From positions 1,674,001 through 1,738,000 of the forward strand of contig NC_015151.1 in assembly GCF_000190315.1 (NCBI RefSeq): a stretch of 64,000 nucleotides of DNA. The letters are read 5' to 3'. This stretch comes from Vulcanisaeta moutnovskia 768-28. Lineage in GTDB: Archaea; Thermoproteota; Thermoprotei; Thermoproteales; Thermocladiaceae. How positions within the stretch are numbered: position 1 is the first letter of the stretch; each line of letters opens with the position of its first letter. A program made the translations under genes and the position numbers. Below the pieces are notes generated by a model. The model did not search any database. It saw only the letters and a list, made by a program, of their open reading frames with translations, and was not told the origin of the DNA. Shown here in pieces: positions 24,727-33,616 of the stretch.

Positions 24727-25872
24727 TCATAATGCGCCGCTTATGATGTCCTTAACCCTATCCCTAAATTTCTCAAAGGAGAATTCCCTAGCCCTCTTTA
24801 CCACCAACCTACTCATCCTAGCGAATTCCCTATCGCTCGTTAATACCCTGCACAACGCCTCCACAGCCTCCTCCCTGCTTGAGTATCCATAGCCATACCT
24901 ACCCATGTCCACTATGTCAAACCAGGGACCCCCAGACCTATGAACAATCGGTACAGCACCGGCTGCCATGGCCTTGATAACTACCATGCCAAGATGTTCA
25001 TGAGGCTTTACATGGATAAACGCCATGGATTTATTAAGTATCTTATAAATATCATCAATACTTAAATTTATAAAAATTCTAATTTTCTCTTTAATACCTA
25101 GTTTTTCCGCTAAATTAAGTAAATATTTTACATGTCTAATATCCGTATTATTATTAATAGATCCTATTAAATATAACTTTATATTATTAATGCCGCATTT
25201 ATTAATTAAATCTTTAAATACGATAAGGATGAAATCCCAGTCCTTTGCATATTCAAACCTTGCTAATATGCTTGCAATTAAGTCTTTATTACTTGAGTAC
25301 TTCATTACTCTATTAACATCAATAGGTGAGTGAAGAATCTTTGGCATATAACCTAGTGCACTTCTTGATAGCATTGCTGAGTACAAACTGTTAGTAAATA
25401 CTCTATCAGGATTAGGTAATATTATTCTATAATCTGAAAGCAGATTTAGCAATGCATGAAGGATTAATCTATTAAGTTTATATGTCAATAATGGTCTTGG
25501 CTTTTTATCGTAATTGGCCCATATACATAACATACGTAATTCTTTCTCTTAATAATCGTTTACCCGCTGGTGCGATTGATAATGCATCTATGAAGATTAT
25601 ATCGTAATTATCCACGATATTCGATAAAACAATATTACCCTCCACGTTATTGATAAGATCGCAATAAGGCCCGCATCTTATAACTCCATAATTAATAATA
25701 CGTGCATCACTTAATGCTACTCCGTGATACAATTCAACGTCTTTGATACTTACTGAGGAAGGTATTAATGCATGTGTCTCAAGCCCAGGTCTAATAATGC
25801 CCCTGTTAATAATGCATCAAATCTCTGGATACTGCCGATACCGCTCAAAGCTCAATAAACCAGCGCCTTCAC
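24727..25872 (-). pseudogene. GT4-type glycosyltransferase, multiply frameshifted
   Basis: The C-terminal 268 codons form a clear GT-B glycosyltransferase half with the donor-site block FIHVKPHEHLGMVVIKAMAA (the second Glu of EX7E is Lys) and VPIVHRSGGPWFDIV. The N-terminal half is spread over three other frames: LSFERYRQYPEI, DALLTGALLDLG, and GLETHALIPSSVSIKDVELY up to ERITYVMYMGQ. At least three indels separate them, and the putative start is a GTG at 25870-25872. The DNA is much more A/T-rich than the surroundings, which suggests an old import now decaying. Confidence 0.75.
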
Positions 25873-25911
25873 GAATTAACTTAAATGACCCTTTCTTTAA
25901 AAGATTTTTGA

Positions 25912-26688
25912 ATGGTTACATTAATAACGTATCTGCCCTTTTATAGGATTTACGAAATAAATGAGTACTTCGTAAGGAATATCGAAATCGTAAGACCAAA
26001 GAATGCAATCGTATACGTAGATAACGTATCACATGACAAACAAAAAGAAATAATTAGTAAAAGTAAAATTGTAACTAGTGGGATTGAGATTAGGGTAGGT
26101 AATTGGCGCAATAGAAATAATACTTGATTAGCCATGTTGAAGGATCTCCTTAATATTAATGACATAGCAATGGTCGTTGATAGCGATATTATTTTAGCGT
26201 CATCCTTTATTGAAGGTTTAAAGAAAATGCTCCCCTGGGTAGGATGATAGGTGTAGAAGACGTAAAAGTAGGACTTAAGACAAGGGACATTATCATTGAT
26301 GGTATACCGTATACGAAAATATAATATATTATAAGTATGGGCATCTACCTATTTTCTTCGAACCGAAACGAGCAGTTATTATTAATCATAAAATTGATAT
26401 AATTGATATTGAAGCATTAACAATATTAGTATTAGAGAAACTCTCTATAATGTTCCTATTATTAGAAACTGTATAGCAGATGAGGTAATACTTGGCCTTT
26501 ATGCATTATTGACTGGTCAAAGATTGACACCATGGTTTAATGGAGTAATTAATGAAGAAAGAATTAGACTGGATGAATGTAATAAGCATCTTAAGGCTTA
26601 TGCTTATTATAAATTATTTCAGAGCATTAAGAAAAATAAAATCAAGATTGAAGATTTAAGGTTATCACTTATAGAAATCAGAAATTAA
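25912..26688 (+). pseudogene. Decayed copy of the DXD-type glycosyltransferase-like gene
   Basis: Segments in three frames line up in order with the gene at 28094-28824: LITYLPFYRIYEINEYFVRN, AMVVDSDIILASSFIEGL, TRDIIIDGIPYTKI, YKYGHLPIFFEPKRAVIINH, and RNCIADEVILGLYALLTGQR followed by LTPWF. It is interrupted by several frameshifts and is A/T-rich. This copy keeps the uncorrupted segment PIFFEPKRA, which shows what the intact form of the other copy must have been. It is the first gene of a decayed duplicate of the glycosylation cassette. Confidence 0.78.
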
Positions 26689-26724
26689 GTATCTAATTTT
26701 TACCTTAATTAGGACTATGTCTTA

Positions 26725-27431
26725 GATTCCTGCAGTATTAACAATACTTAATTTAAAGCCTGGTTTTGTATTTATGGATTTTTGCCAATCTAAACCGATC
26801 ATTATTCTGAAAAATATTATAAATTTAAAAGTGGTGAATATATACATTATCTATGTGAGGCTATTTATGGTAGAAACTGGAGTGATAATCCTTATTTCAT
26901 TGAGAAATACAATAAATTTCCGTGGAATTTATGTTTTAAAGGTTCATTATGGTTAGAAAGAAAGTTCAATCGTGACGATCCCTTTGAAGTTAATGACATA
27001 GTATGGACAAATTCGAGGTGGACGGCAGAAATTGCTAAACAAATATGGAGAACGCCCTCGTATTTTAAACCCGCCTATTCCACTAAACGTAAGAATAGTT
27101 GAGAAACCGAGACCCTTTGAGGAAAGAGACAATGCGGTGATAATGATTGGCAGGTTCTCATTCGAGAAGCGTAATCACTGGGTTGTGACCGAGTTAATGC
27201 CGAGGCTCATTAAAGAGGTGCCTGATGTGAAGCTGGACATTATTGGTGGCACGGGCACAATACCTAGTGAGTCATATTACTAGCAAATCTTAAAGTTGAT
27301 TAAGAAGCACGGCATCAAGGCAGAGCTTCATAAGAACGTGCCTGGCAAATTAAAAATCGAGTTAATGGATAAATCACGAGTTTTCCTTCACGCCACAGTC
27401 AATGAGCACTGAGGCGTGGCTGTGGCCGAGG
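26725..27431 (+). pseudogene. Decayed copy of the GT4 glycosyltransferase
   Basis: The reading passes through several frames: NLKPGFVFMDFCQSKPIIIL, NPYFIEKYNKFPWNLCFKGS, WTNSRWTAEIAKQI, then the long stretch with VIMIGRFSFEKRNHWVVTEL and a final HATVNEH before an in-frame stop, then GVAVAEAMVR. All have direct counterparts in the intact gene at 29612-30820. About 90 N-terminal codons are missing, and the gene is cut off at 27431 where RecA-like sequence begins. Confidence 0.8.
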
Positions 27432-28045
27432 CGATGGTGAGGAAGACACGCCAGGCGCTTACTCTGGCTAAAAGGTTTTTGGGTAGCGATAAGAGGGTTT
27501 TGTACATAGCGTCTGAGGTGAATTTGATACCGCTCATGGATAGGATCAGGAAACTGCTCGGTGGTGCTGATGTGGCTTATGAGGAGAATCCATATAACGT
27601 TTTCGATTCCGTGAAGAACCTGTACAGGAACAGGTCTAGGGTTAGGTATGACTTCATTGTGCTTGACAGTGTTGGTGGTATTAGGGAGAACTACAGGGCG
27701 ATGTTCGGGACCGGCAGGCTGGCTGACGTGGCACAGGTGAACCAGTTGGTCACGAGGATACTGCATGCTCTTGCCCTGTATGCAATGCACAACAAGTCAA
27801 TCGTCTTCGCAATAACGCACATGTCCAGGGCAATAGGCAGGATGTAGCATGGCAGGGATGCGATGCCCACGACCACATTGCACGCATCTCACGACGCCAC
27901 ATCAATAATTCACATGTACATTAGGGAGAGCTATGACGAGGAGGGCAATGTGGTAGGTATCGAGAGGGTTACCGAGGTTGTTGAGCATAGGGTCATGCCC
28001 GAGCTTGTGGGCATGAAGATAAAGCTACTCGAACCACCACTATAA
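27432..28045 (+). pseudogene. RecA/RadA-like ATPase fragment with internal stop
   Basis: Directly after the truncated glycosyltransferase, the same frame continues as KTRQALTLAKRFLG, which looks like the end of a P-loop (GKT) and first helix of a RecA-like ATPase, then VRYDFIVLDSVGGIRENYRA (Walker B) and KSIVFAITHMSRAIGRM. A single TAG at 27845-27847 interrupts the frame, which then goes on as HGRDAMPTTTLHASHDATSI to 28045. The N-terminal part and most of the Walker A are missing, so this is a 5'-truncated remnant of a RadA-paralogue or KaiC-like gene. Confidence 0.65.
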
Positions 28046-28093
28046 TAACTATGATAAATATCCTTAAAAATTACTTTTATTTTTTATTCATGA

Positions 28094-28824
28094 ATGAGGC
28101 TATTCACGTACCTGCCGATCTCGCGTATTGCGGAAATCAAGGAATTCTTTGCCTATAATATCAACCTCATAAGGAGTAGGTTGGGCGGCGCGGATGCTGT
28201 GGTTTACCTTGACAACGCACCCGCGTGCTGCATCGATATCGATCGCAATGCCTTGGGGCTCAGTGATTGTGTGGTGTATAAGTACGTGGATTACGGCAAT
28301 AGGTCTGAAACGATTCTTTCTATTTTGAGTATTGCGGAACCAGGCGATGTGGTTGTGGATAGTGATGTTGAGTTGGTGCCGTCGTTTATTGACGTGTACA
28401 GGAAGGCACGTGGTTTGTCCACAAAGCTTGTTGGTGTGGCCGACATAAACGGCAAGCTGGGCGTTAGGGACGTGGTTATTGATAATATACCGCACACGAG
28501 GGTGCTATACAATAAGCGTGGGCACAGCCCCGTGTTTTCGGGCCTAAGCAGGCCGTGATAATCAACCACAGGCCTGATGAGGACATTATTGAGTTGTTGA
28601 TGGATGTGGTGCGTGCAGTGCCTAAGCAATTGAGGAACTGCATTGCGGATGAGACCGTGCTGGGTTTCTATGCGTTGTTGGTTGGGCAAAGGCTGACGCC
28701 CTGGTTCCCGGCAGCTGTGAATGCTGGGCGTGGTGGCGACACATGCGGTAGGCATGTTAGGGCCTATGCATATTACCTATTTTTAAATCCATGGCGAGGC
28801 ACAATATACACATTAGTGAGTTAA
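28094..28824 (+). pseudogene. DXD-type glycosyltransferase-like gene with one frameshift
   Basis: The first 154 codons contain FTYLPISRIAEIKEFFAYNI and the acidic DXD-like motif in DVVVDSDVELVPSFIDV, suggesting a GT-A-like nucleotide-sugar transferase of a family I cannot name. The frame ends just after SPVFSGLSRP. One added T in the T4 run 28535-28538 restores SPVFFGPKQAVIINHRPDED and the rest (RNCIADETVLGFYALLVGQR, then LTPWF) up to 28824. The decayed copy at 25912 confirms this reading. The break may be real or a sequencing slip. Confidence 0.75.
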
Positions 28825-28876
28825 ATATAACAAAGAATATTGCTAGGTATTGGCTGTCAGCAGCGCTTCACTTGTG

Positions 28877-29590
28877 ATGCGCATATTGGCGTACATAATC
28901 AAGAGGTTGGCGTGGAGGTTTAGGTCAATGATTTGGTTATTCCCAATGGTTATCCGCGGCGAGGTACCACTCAATGAGTGGTTTAGCGACCCTATAAGCA
29001 TCAAGCACGGCATTGAGCACGGGTGGTATTATGACAGGGAAAGGAAGTGCTGGAGACACGCTAAGGTGGATATCCCGTGCTTTGTGAGGTACAGGATGAT
29101 ACTGCACGAGACATTCATTGATAATCAGTACGGCATGGCCGATTACAAAGGAAAGGTGGTGCTTGATGTGGGCGCCTACGTTGGCGATACCCTGCTGTAC
29201 TTCCTGCATAATGGGGCTAGGTACGTCATTGCCGTGGAGCCCGTTGGCAAGTACGTGAGTGAGTTGGCGAGGAATGCAATGCTGAATAGAATAGACAGTA
29301 GGAAGTTCACCATCGTTGGGGCGCACTACGGGAAATTGAGTATTTGTGACTTCCTGAACGCATTCGGTGGTATTGACGTGGCTAAATTCGATTGCGAGGG
29401 CTGTGAGTTGGGGCTTGCCAAGGATCCGTGCATTGGTAAAATCCCGGAGTACGTCATTGAGTACCATAGCAATGACATACTTATGGAATTATTAACTAGG
29501 TTCAACAATGAGGGCTTTAAATGCAGCGCCGTGAGTGGCGACGCGAATGTGGGTATTATTATGTGTAGGCATGGGATAGCTTTAAAATGA
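28877..29590 (+). CDS. FkbM-family SAM-dependent methyltransferase
   Basis: The Rossmann SAM-binding motif is KVVLDVGAYVGDTLLYFLHN, followed by YVIAVEPVGKYV (the acidic residue for the ribose) and the FkbM signature DVAKFDCEGCELGL. FkbM enzymes O-methylate sugars and are frequent in surface-glycan clusters, matching the glycosyltransferases on both sides. The ATG at 28877 is chosen; a TTG at 28850 would add nine residues. GC content is normal for the region. The decayed duplicate cassette lacks this gene. Confidence 0.82.
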   Translation: MRILAYIIKRLAWRFRSMIWLFPMVIRGEVPLNEWFSDPISIKHGIEHGWYYDRERKCWRHAKVDIPCFVRYRMILHETFIDNQYGMADYKGKVVLDVGAYVGDTLLYFLHNGARYVIAVEPVGKYVSELARNAMLNRIDSRKFTIVGAHYGKLSICDFLNAFGGIDVAKFDCEGCELGLAKDPCIGKIPEYVIEYHSNDILMELLTRFNNEGFKCSAVSGDANVGIIMCRHGIALK

Positions 29591-29611
29591 GAAGTAAGCT
29601 TTGCTTGATTA

Positions 29612-30820
29612 ATGAAGGTTTTAGTCACGCACCACTACTGGGACAGGCCGGGCGGCGGTGAATTGGTGGCTGGGGCGTTCGCCCTGGCATTCAGCACCAT
29701 GGGGCATCATGTGGAGTTGACTGCGACTACTAGGTTCTGCGTATCGTGTTATAAGGAGTGGTTCGGAATGGACCTAACGAAATTCAAGGTACACTCACTG
29801 CCGTTCAAGCTACGTGCCTTTGGGATATACTTAAGGGCTCTTTCGTGGGTGCCTGCCGTCGCCGTCATACCAAGGATGAAACCGGACCTGGTATTCATCG
29901 ATTTTTACCAGACAAAGCCCATCGTACGATTGAAGCGTAGGTACGGCTTCAAAACAATCGAGTACATACACTTCCCATTCGAAACAGTGTATGGACCACG
30001 AAAGATAAGGTCATGGAGGGACGACCCGTACTTAGCCGAGAGGTACGGCAAGTTCCCGTGGGACATATACCTAATGGGTAGTCTGTGGCTCAGCGAGAGG
30101 TTTAACAGGGGTAATCCCTTCAAGGTTCATGAGCTCGTTATGGCGAATTCGAGGTGGACCGCTGACCTGGTCAAGCAAATACACGGCGAGTACCCATTGG
30201 TGGTTAACCCACCACTGCCACCAAACGTCAATGTTGCCATGGAGCCGAAGCCCTTCGAGGAGAGACAGGACATAGTGGTCATGGTCGGCAGGTTTAGTAA
30301 TGAGAAGCGTTATCACTGGGTTGTGAGTGAGGTGATGCCAAGGCTAGTCAAGGAGGTCCCAGACGTTAGGCTAGTCATTATTGGTGGAACAGGTACCGTA
30401 CCCTCCGAGAACTACTTCGAAAAAACAATCGAGTTGGCAAGGAAGAGCGGTGTGTTTAATAACGTTGTACTTATGAAGAATGCGCCCGGCGATGCAAAGC
30501 TGAACGCGTTGGACAGCGCGAAGGTCTTCCTGCATGCAACAATCAACGAGCACTGGGGCGTTGCAGTGGCAGAGGCCATGGCAAGGGGCTTGCCCGTTGT
30601 CGTGCATAGGAGCGGTGGCGCCTGGAGTGACCTGGCGATGAGTGGTGAGGTTGGGCTTGGTTATGAAAATGCTGACGAGGCTGTGAATGCGATAGCTAAG
30701 CTTCTAACGGATGGGAGGGCGTGGGGTGATTACTCGAGGAGGAGCCTGGAGAGGGTTAGGGACATAACCTTTGATAGGTTCGTTGAGAGGTTGGCGGAGC
30801 TCGTGAAGAAAATGCTGTAA
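29612..30820 (+). CDS. GT4-family glycosyltransferase
   Basis: The protein (402 residues) has the two Rossmann halves of a GT-B enzyme: N-terminal HHYWDRPGGGELVAGAF with the glycine loop, and the donor half from VVMVGRFSNEKRYHWVV. The EX7E motif is EHWGVAVAE in the segment HATINEHWGVAVAEAMARG, typical of retaining GT4 enzymes that transfer from nucleotide sugars. It is probably cytoplasmic or peripheral to the membrane and acts on a lipid-linked glycan. It is the intact member of a pair with the pseudogene at 26725-27431. Confidence 0.88.
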   Translation: MKVLVTHHYWDRPGGGELVAGAFALAFSTMGHHVELTATTRFCVSCYKEWFGMDLTKFKVHSLPFKLRAFGIYLRALSWVPAVAVIPRMKPDLVFIDFYQTKPIVRLKRRYGFKTIEYIHFPFETVYGPRKIRSWRDDPYLAERYGKFPWDIYLMGSLWLSERFNRGNPFKVHELVMANSRWTADLVKQIHGEYPLVVNPPLPPNVNVAMEPKPFEERQDIVVMVGRFSNEKRYHWVVSEVMPRLVKEVPDVRLVIIGGTGTVPSENYFEKTIELARKSGVFNNVVLMKNAPGDAKLNALDSAKVFLHATINEHWGVAVAEAMARGLPVVVHRSGGAWSDLAMSGEVGLGYENADEAVNAIAKLLTDGRAWGDYSRRSLERVRDITFDRFVERLAELVKKML

Positions 30821-30854
30821 AGGGGTCATAGGCTTTTAAAGCTATTTCCGGTAC

Positions 30855-30882
30855 TATCACTAATGGTTTATCACTAATGGTT
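30855..30882 (+). repeat. Tandem 14-bp duplication across a start codon
   Basis: TATCACTAATGGTT occurs twice in a row (30855-30868 and 30869-30882), so there are two ATGs 14 bp apart. The TATA box CTTTTAAAG (30833-30841) is 26 bp from the first ATG, which opens a four-codon frame ending in TAA that overlaps the second ATG (TAATG), the true start of the PaREP1 gene. Confidence 0.7.
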
Positions 30883-31380
30883 GTTTCATTAGAGTTGCCG
30901 AGGGTTATTTATGAGAAGGTTAGGGAAAAGGGCCTGGACATTGAGGACCTTGTGATATATACGCTGATGAATGTCATGCAGTTAGATCCCGGCGAGCTGG
31001 CTAAGGCGAGGCTTGAACTCGCGGATAAGTACTTAGGTGAGGCCAGGGAATACATCGACAAAGGCGATGCCGTCCAAGCTAGCGAGAAGTTGTATAGGGT
31101 CGCTGAGGAGTGCGTCAAGGCCTTGGCAGAGAAGTACAACACACCTGAGTACCAGGAGGCAGTTAGGGAGGGTAGGTGGTTCGCGTACCTGCTCGGTAGG
31201 GCCGCTAGGTCGTTGAGTGCTAGGCTTAATGAGCCGAGGATTGCCGATGCCTGGTCCAGGGCCTATGATCTACATGTGTGGGGTTTTCATGAGGGTAAGT
31301 ACGGAATTGATTATGTGAGGGTTGACCTACCACTCATTGAGTGGTTGGTGAATTATACGAGGCAGTTAGTGGCTAGGTGA
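30877..31380 (+). CDS. PaREP1-family HEPN-like protein
   Basis: This 167-residue protein shares the blocks QASEKLYRVAEECVKALAEK and SRAYDLHVWGFHEGKYGIDY with the gene at 23118-23600. The N-terminal 30 residues (VSLELPRVIYEKVREKGLDI) resemble a short ribbon-helix-type strand often fused to such proteins in archaea. The start is the second of two duplicated ATGs. The end overlaps the convergent coiled-coil nuclease-like gene by 8 bp. The function is unknown; HEPN relatives often act on RNA. Confidence 0.82.
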   Translation: MVVSLELPRVIYEKVREKGLDIEDLVIYTLMNVMQLDPGELAKARLELADKYLGEAREYIDKGDAVQASEKLYRVAEECVKALAEKYNTPEYQEAVREGRWFAYLLGRAARSLSARLNEPRIADAWSRAYDLHVWGFHEGKYGIDYVRVDLPLIEWLVNYTRQLVAR

Positions 31381-32155
31381 GTTCCTCGAAGTCATCCTCA
31401 CCATGATGCTTAACCACCTTAATGCCATTGAGCCTAGCCAGCTCAATGGCTTTACCGGTATCCCTTGACTCATTTACGTAGGCGATGATGGCTATGACCT
31501 CTTTACCAGCCTTGGCACTCCTTAATTTGCCCACCTTATCCACGAAGTCCTTAACGTCCCTAACCCTAAGCGTTGCCTTAACCTCGACAGCAATCACCCT
31601 ATTATCAGCCTCAGCATAGCCATCAAACTCACCAATATCCTCAACCCTAGCCCTCCTAAGCCTATCAACGTTAACTCCAACCTTAGCCCTAACCCAGGCA
31701 GGTAAGTAATGCCTGGCATCACGCTCAACTAACACACCCACAGTATTAGAAACGCCAGAAACCTCACGCCTAAGACCCCTTAACTCTTTCCATATCTTGT
31801 TGTTTTCCTCCCATAGTCTCCTTATGTCCTCCCTCATCGCATACTGGCCCTCACGTAGAGCCCTTATTTCCTGCCAAATCTTGTTATTCTCCTCCCATAG
31901 CTTGTTCTGGTTTTCCCAAAGTTTTTCCTCGTTCTCGGTAAGCCTCTGGACTGCCTCGAGAACCTTGTTCAAAACCTCCATCATCACTGACTGATTCCTA
32001 GCCAAAGCCTCCTGACCATCAACAAGCCTCCCAACAACATCAACCAACCGCCTAAGGGAAGACTGAACATCAGAAATACCCAAAAGCCCAATAACAGCAA
32101 GCCTAAAAACCTCATCCTCCCTCAACAAACGCAAAAACTCATCCCTAAGAGACAT
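31373..32155 (-). CDS. Coiled-coil protein with PD-(D/E)XK nuclease-like C-terminus
   Basis: The N-terminus DEFLRLLREDEVFRLAVIGL and DVQSSLRRL match the gene at 19280-20317. The coiled coil (about residues 40-140) shows repeated LWEENNKIW units. The C-terminal domain has GEFDGYAEADNRVIAVEVKA, giving the Asp and E-x-K of a PD-(D/E)XK core. It is followed by a strand AIIAYVNESRD typical of the fold. Here it is not paired with a HepT-MNT gene but lies convergent to a PaREP1 HEPN-like gene with an 8-bp overlap. Confidence 0.78.
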   Translation of the reverse strand: MSLRDEFLRLLREDEVFRLAVIGLLGISDVQSSLRRLVDVVGRLVDGQEALARNQSVMMEVLNKVLEAVQRLTENEEKLWENQNKLWEENNKIWQEIRALREGQYAMREDIRRLWEENNKIWKELRGLRREVSGVSNTVGVLVERDARHYLPAWVRAKVGVNVDRLRRARVEDIGEFDGYAEADNRVIAVEVKATLRVRDVKDFVDKVGKLRSAKAGKEVIAIIAYVNESRDTGKAIELARLNGIKVVKHHGEDDFEELT

Positions 32156-32182
32156 GACCCGTGAGTTAATGTTATGCTCATA

Positions 32183-32734
32183 TTAAAATACTTTTTGCGA
32201 CATATTCTCGCATACTTCCTGAGCTGTGTTAATGTCGCTTGGAGTATTTATATTGAGTAATTCCTTGCTCCATGGAACTACTAGTGATACCCACGGGATA
32301 ATGCCTTGGTCTAGCTTTATTCTCCTTACAAGGCTTATTCCCGTAAATCCTAGGATTTCATCCCTCCTATACATGAGTGTTATCATTGGTGCCATGACAT
32401 ACGCAGCCATAATCAAGAACTTCCTAACTAACTGCTTGTTTAAGAATGGCATGTCAGCAGGAACTATGAGGGCAGGTATACCTACCCTATTTATGGCCTC
32501 CAGGAAGTCCTCAGGGTAACCCTTACCGCCTGTTATTAGGGCTTTATAGCCATGGTTTCTCGCAAATTCTATAATGGATGAGTGCCTAATTGTGGTTGCA
32601 ATGTATACAGCGCCTAAGTCCTCAACAGCCTCGATGACGCGCATTATCATTGGCTTACCGCATACCTCAATCAACGGTTTATTGGGGTTAGAGAGCCTAG
32701 TTCCTGCGCCGCCGGCCATGATTATTACATTCAT
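32183..32734 (-). CDS. cobY: MobA/CobY-like nucleotidyltransferase
   Basis: A 183-residue GT-A-fold nucleotidyltransferase with the G-rich loop IIMAGGAGTRLSNPNKPLIE and VPADMPFL for the metal. The short length and NVNT-like end (LLNINTPSDINTA) resemble the archaeal GTP:adenosylcobinamide-phosphate guanylyltransferase CobY, which activates adenosylcobinamide phosphate in cobalamin assembly. A molybdopterin-type role cannot be excluded, because its start overlaps the end of a mobA-like gene by 4 bp. The symbol is tentative. Confidence 0.72.
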   Translation of the reverse strand: MNVIIMAGGAGTRLSNPNKPLIEVCGKPMIMRVIEAVEDLGAVYIATTIRHSSIIEFARNHGYKALITGGKGYPEDFLEAINRVGIPALIVPADMPFLNKQLVRKFLIMAAYVMAPMITLMYRRDEILGFTGISLVRRIKLDQGIIPWVSLVVPWSKELLNINTPSDINTAQEVCENMSQKVF

Positions 32735-33597
32735 GCCTTATCAACACCGAATGAGGTCAATATGCGCCTACCGAGCTGCTTAACATTCTCATTAACTGAG
32801 TCAAGCAGTACATGAGCAGCCAGGAAGTGAAGACCTGCCTCAGCATATAGCCTGAACTCGGGCCAGGGATCACTTGTAATTAATGTATACCAGAGCGAGC
32901 CTACTATCTTATTAAGGTCTTTACCCACTACGTCATTAATTACGTACTCCCTAATTATTGAAATATCGCTCTTAATTACCTGCCCGTTAATTCTCATGGA
33001 AGTGCCCGTTAAGTCACTACGTGTATTCACGTTTACGAGACTCTTCAACTCAATTCCATGCATCAATGGATCTAGGAATAGTACCTTTGGTAATCCCCTA
33101 ATTAGGTCGAAGATCTTCGATCTACCGTAATTAACAAGTAAGTCCATGTATTGGAGAGTTACAGTCCTCCTGACCGCCATTAATGCATTCTCTAAATGCC
33201 CGTTTGGGTATACATAGGTAGTAGCATCAAAATTTCCTAGTTCGCTTATTAATGGTTCGAGGGCTTTTGGCGTTATGTAAGGCATGTCGTTGGGAACCAC
33301 CACGGCGTACTCCTCACCACACTTATTAAGTGCTGAGTAAATACCCGCGAGTGGTCCCTTGAATTTCTCATCATCAATGACATAGTCGGCGCTTGGTATT
33401 ATCGATCTATATTTCAAGGCTTTATCAACTTCATTCACTGCTATGATAACTTTACTGGTTATTTGCGACAAGGCGTTATAAATGAGTCTTATCATTGGTT
33501 CATTACCCACCATATACAGGGCCTTATCAATCCATGGTTCACCACGTACCTGAAATCTCCGCGATAAACCACCACTCAATATAATGCCGCAGATCAT
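32731..33597 (-). CDS. mobA: MobA-like molybdenum cofactor guanylyltransferase
   Basis: The N-terminal about 190 residues form a MobA-type domain: GIILSGGLSRRFQVRGEPWI with the conserved glycine-rich loop, the Lys in IDKALYMVGNEPMI, and VVPNDMPYITPKALEPLISE with the metal-binding Asp. MobA attaches GMP to molybdopterin. A C-terminal extension of about 95 residues (SDPWPEFRLYAEAGLHFLAA) is mostly helical and not part of the usual MobA. It overlaps the cobY-like gene by 4 bp, an operon of two related guanylyltransferases. Confidence 0.75.
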   Translation of the reverse strand: MICGIILSGGLSRRFQVRGEPWIDKALYMVGNEPMIRLIYNALSQITSKVIIAVNEVDKALKYRSIIPSADYVIDDEKFKGPLAGIYSALNKCGEEYAVVVPNDMPYITPKALEPLISELGNFDATTYVYPNGHLENALMAVRRTVTLQYMDLLVNYGRSKIFDLIRGLPKVLFLDPLMHGIELKSLVNVNTRSDLTGTSMRINGQVIKSDISIIREYVINDVVGKDLNKIVGSLWYTLITSDPWPEFRLYAEAGLHFLAAHVLLDSVNENVKQLGRRILTSFGVDKA

Positions 33598-33616
33598 CCT
33601 AGGTAGTCACTTAACC

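Noticed and set aside
27845-27847. Pyrrolysine or programmed readthrough at TAG
   Set aside because: The gene is already missing its N-terminus and is fused to a decayed glycosyltransferase, so a nonsense mutation is the simpler explanation.
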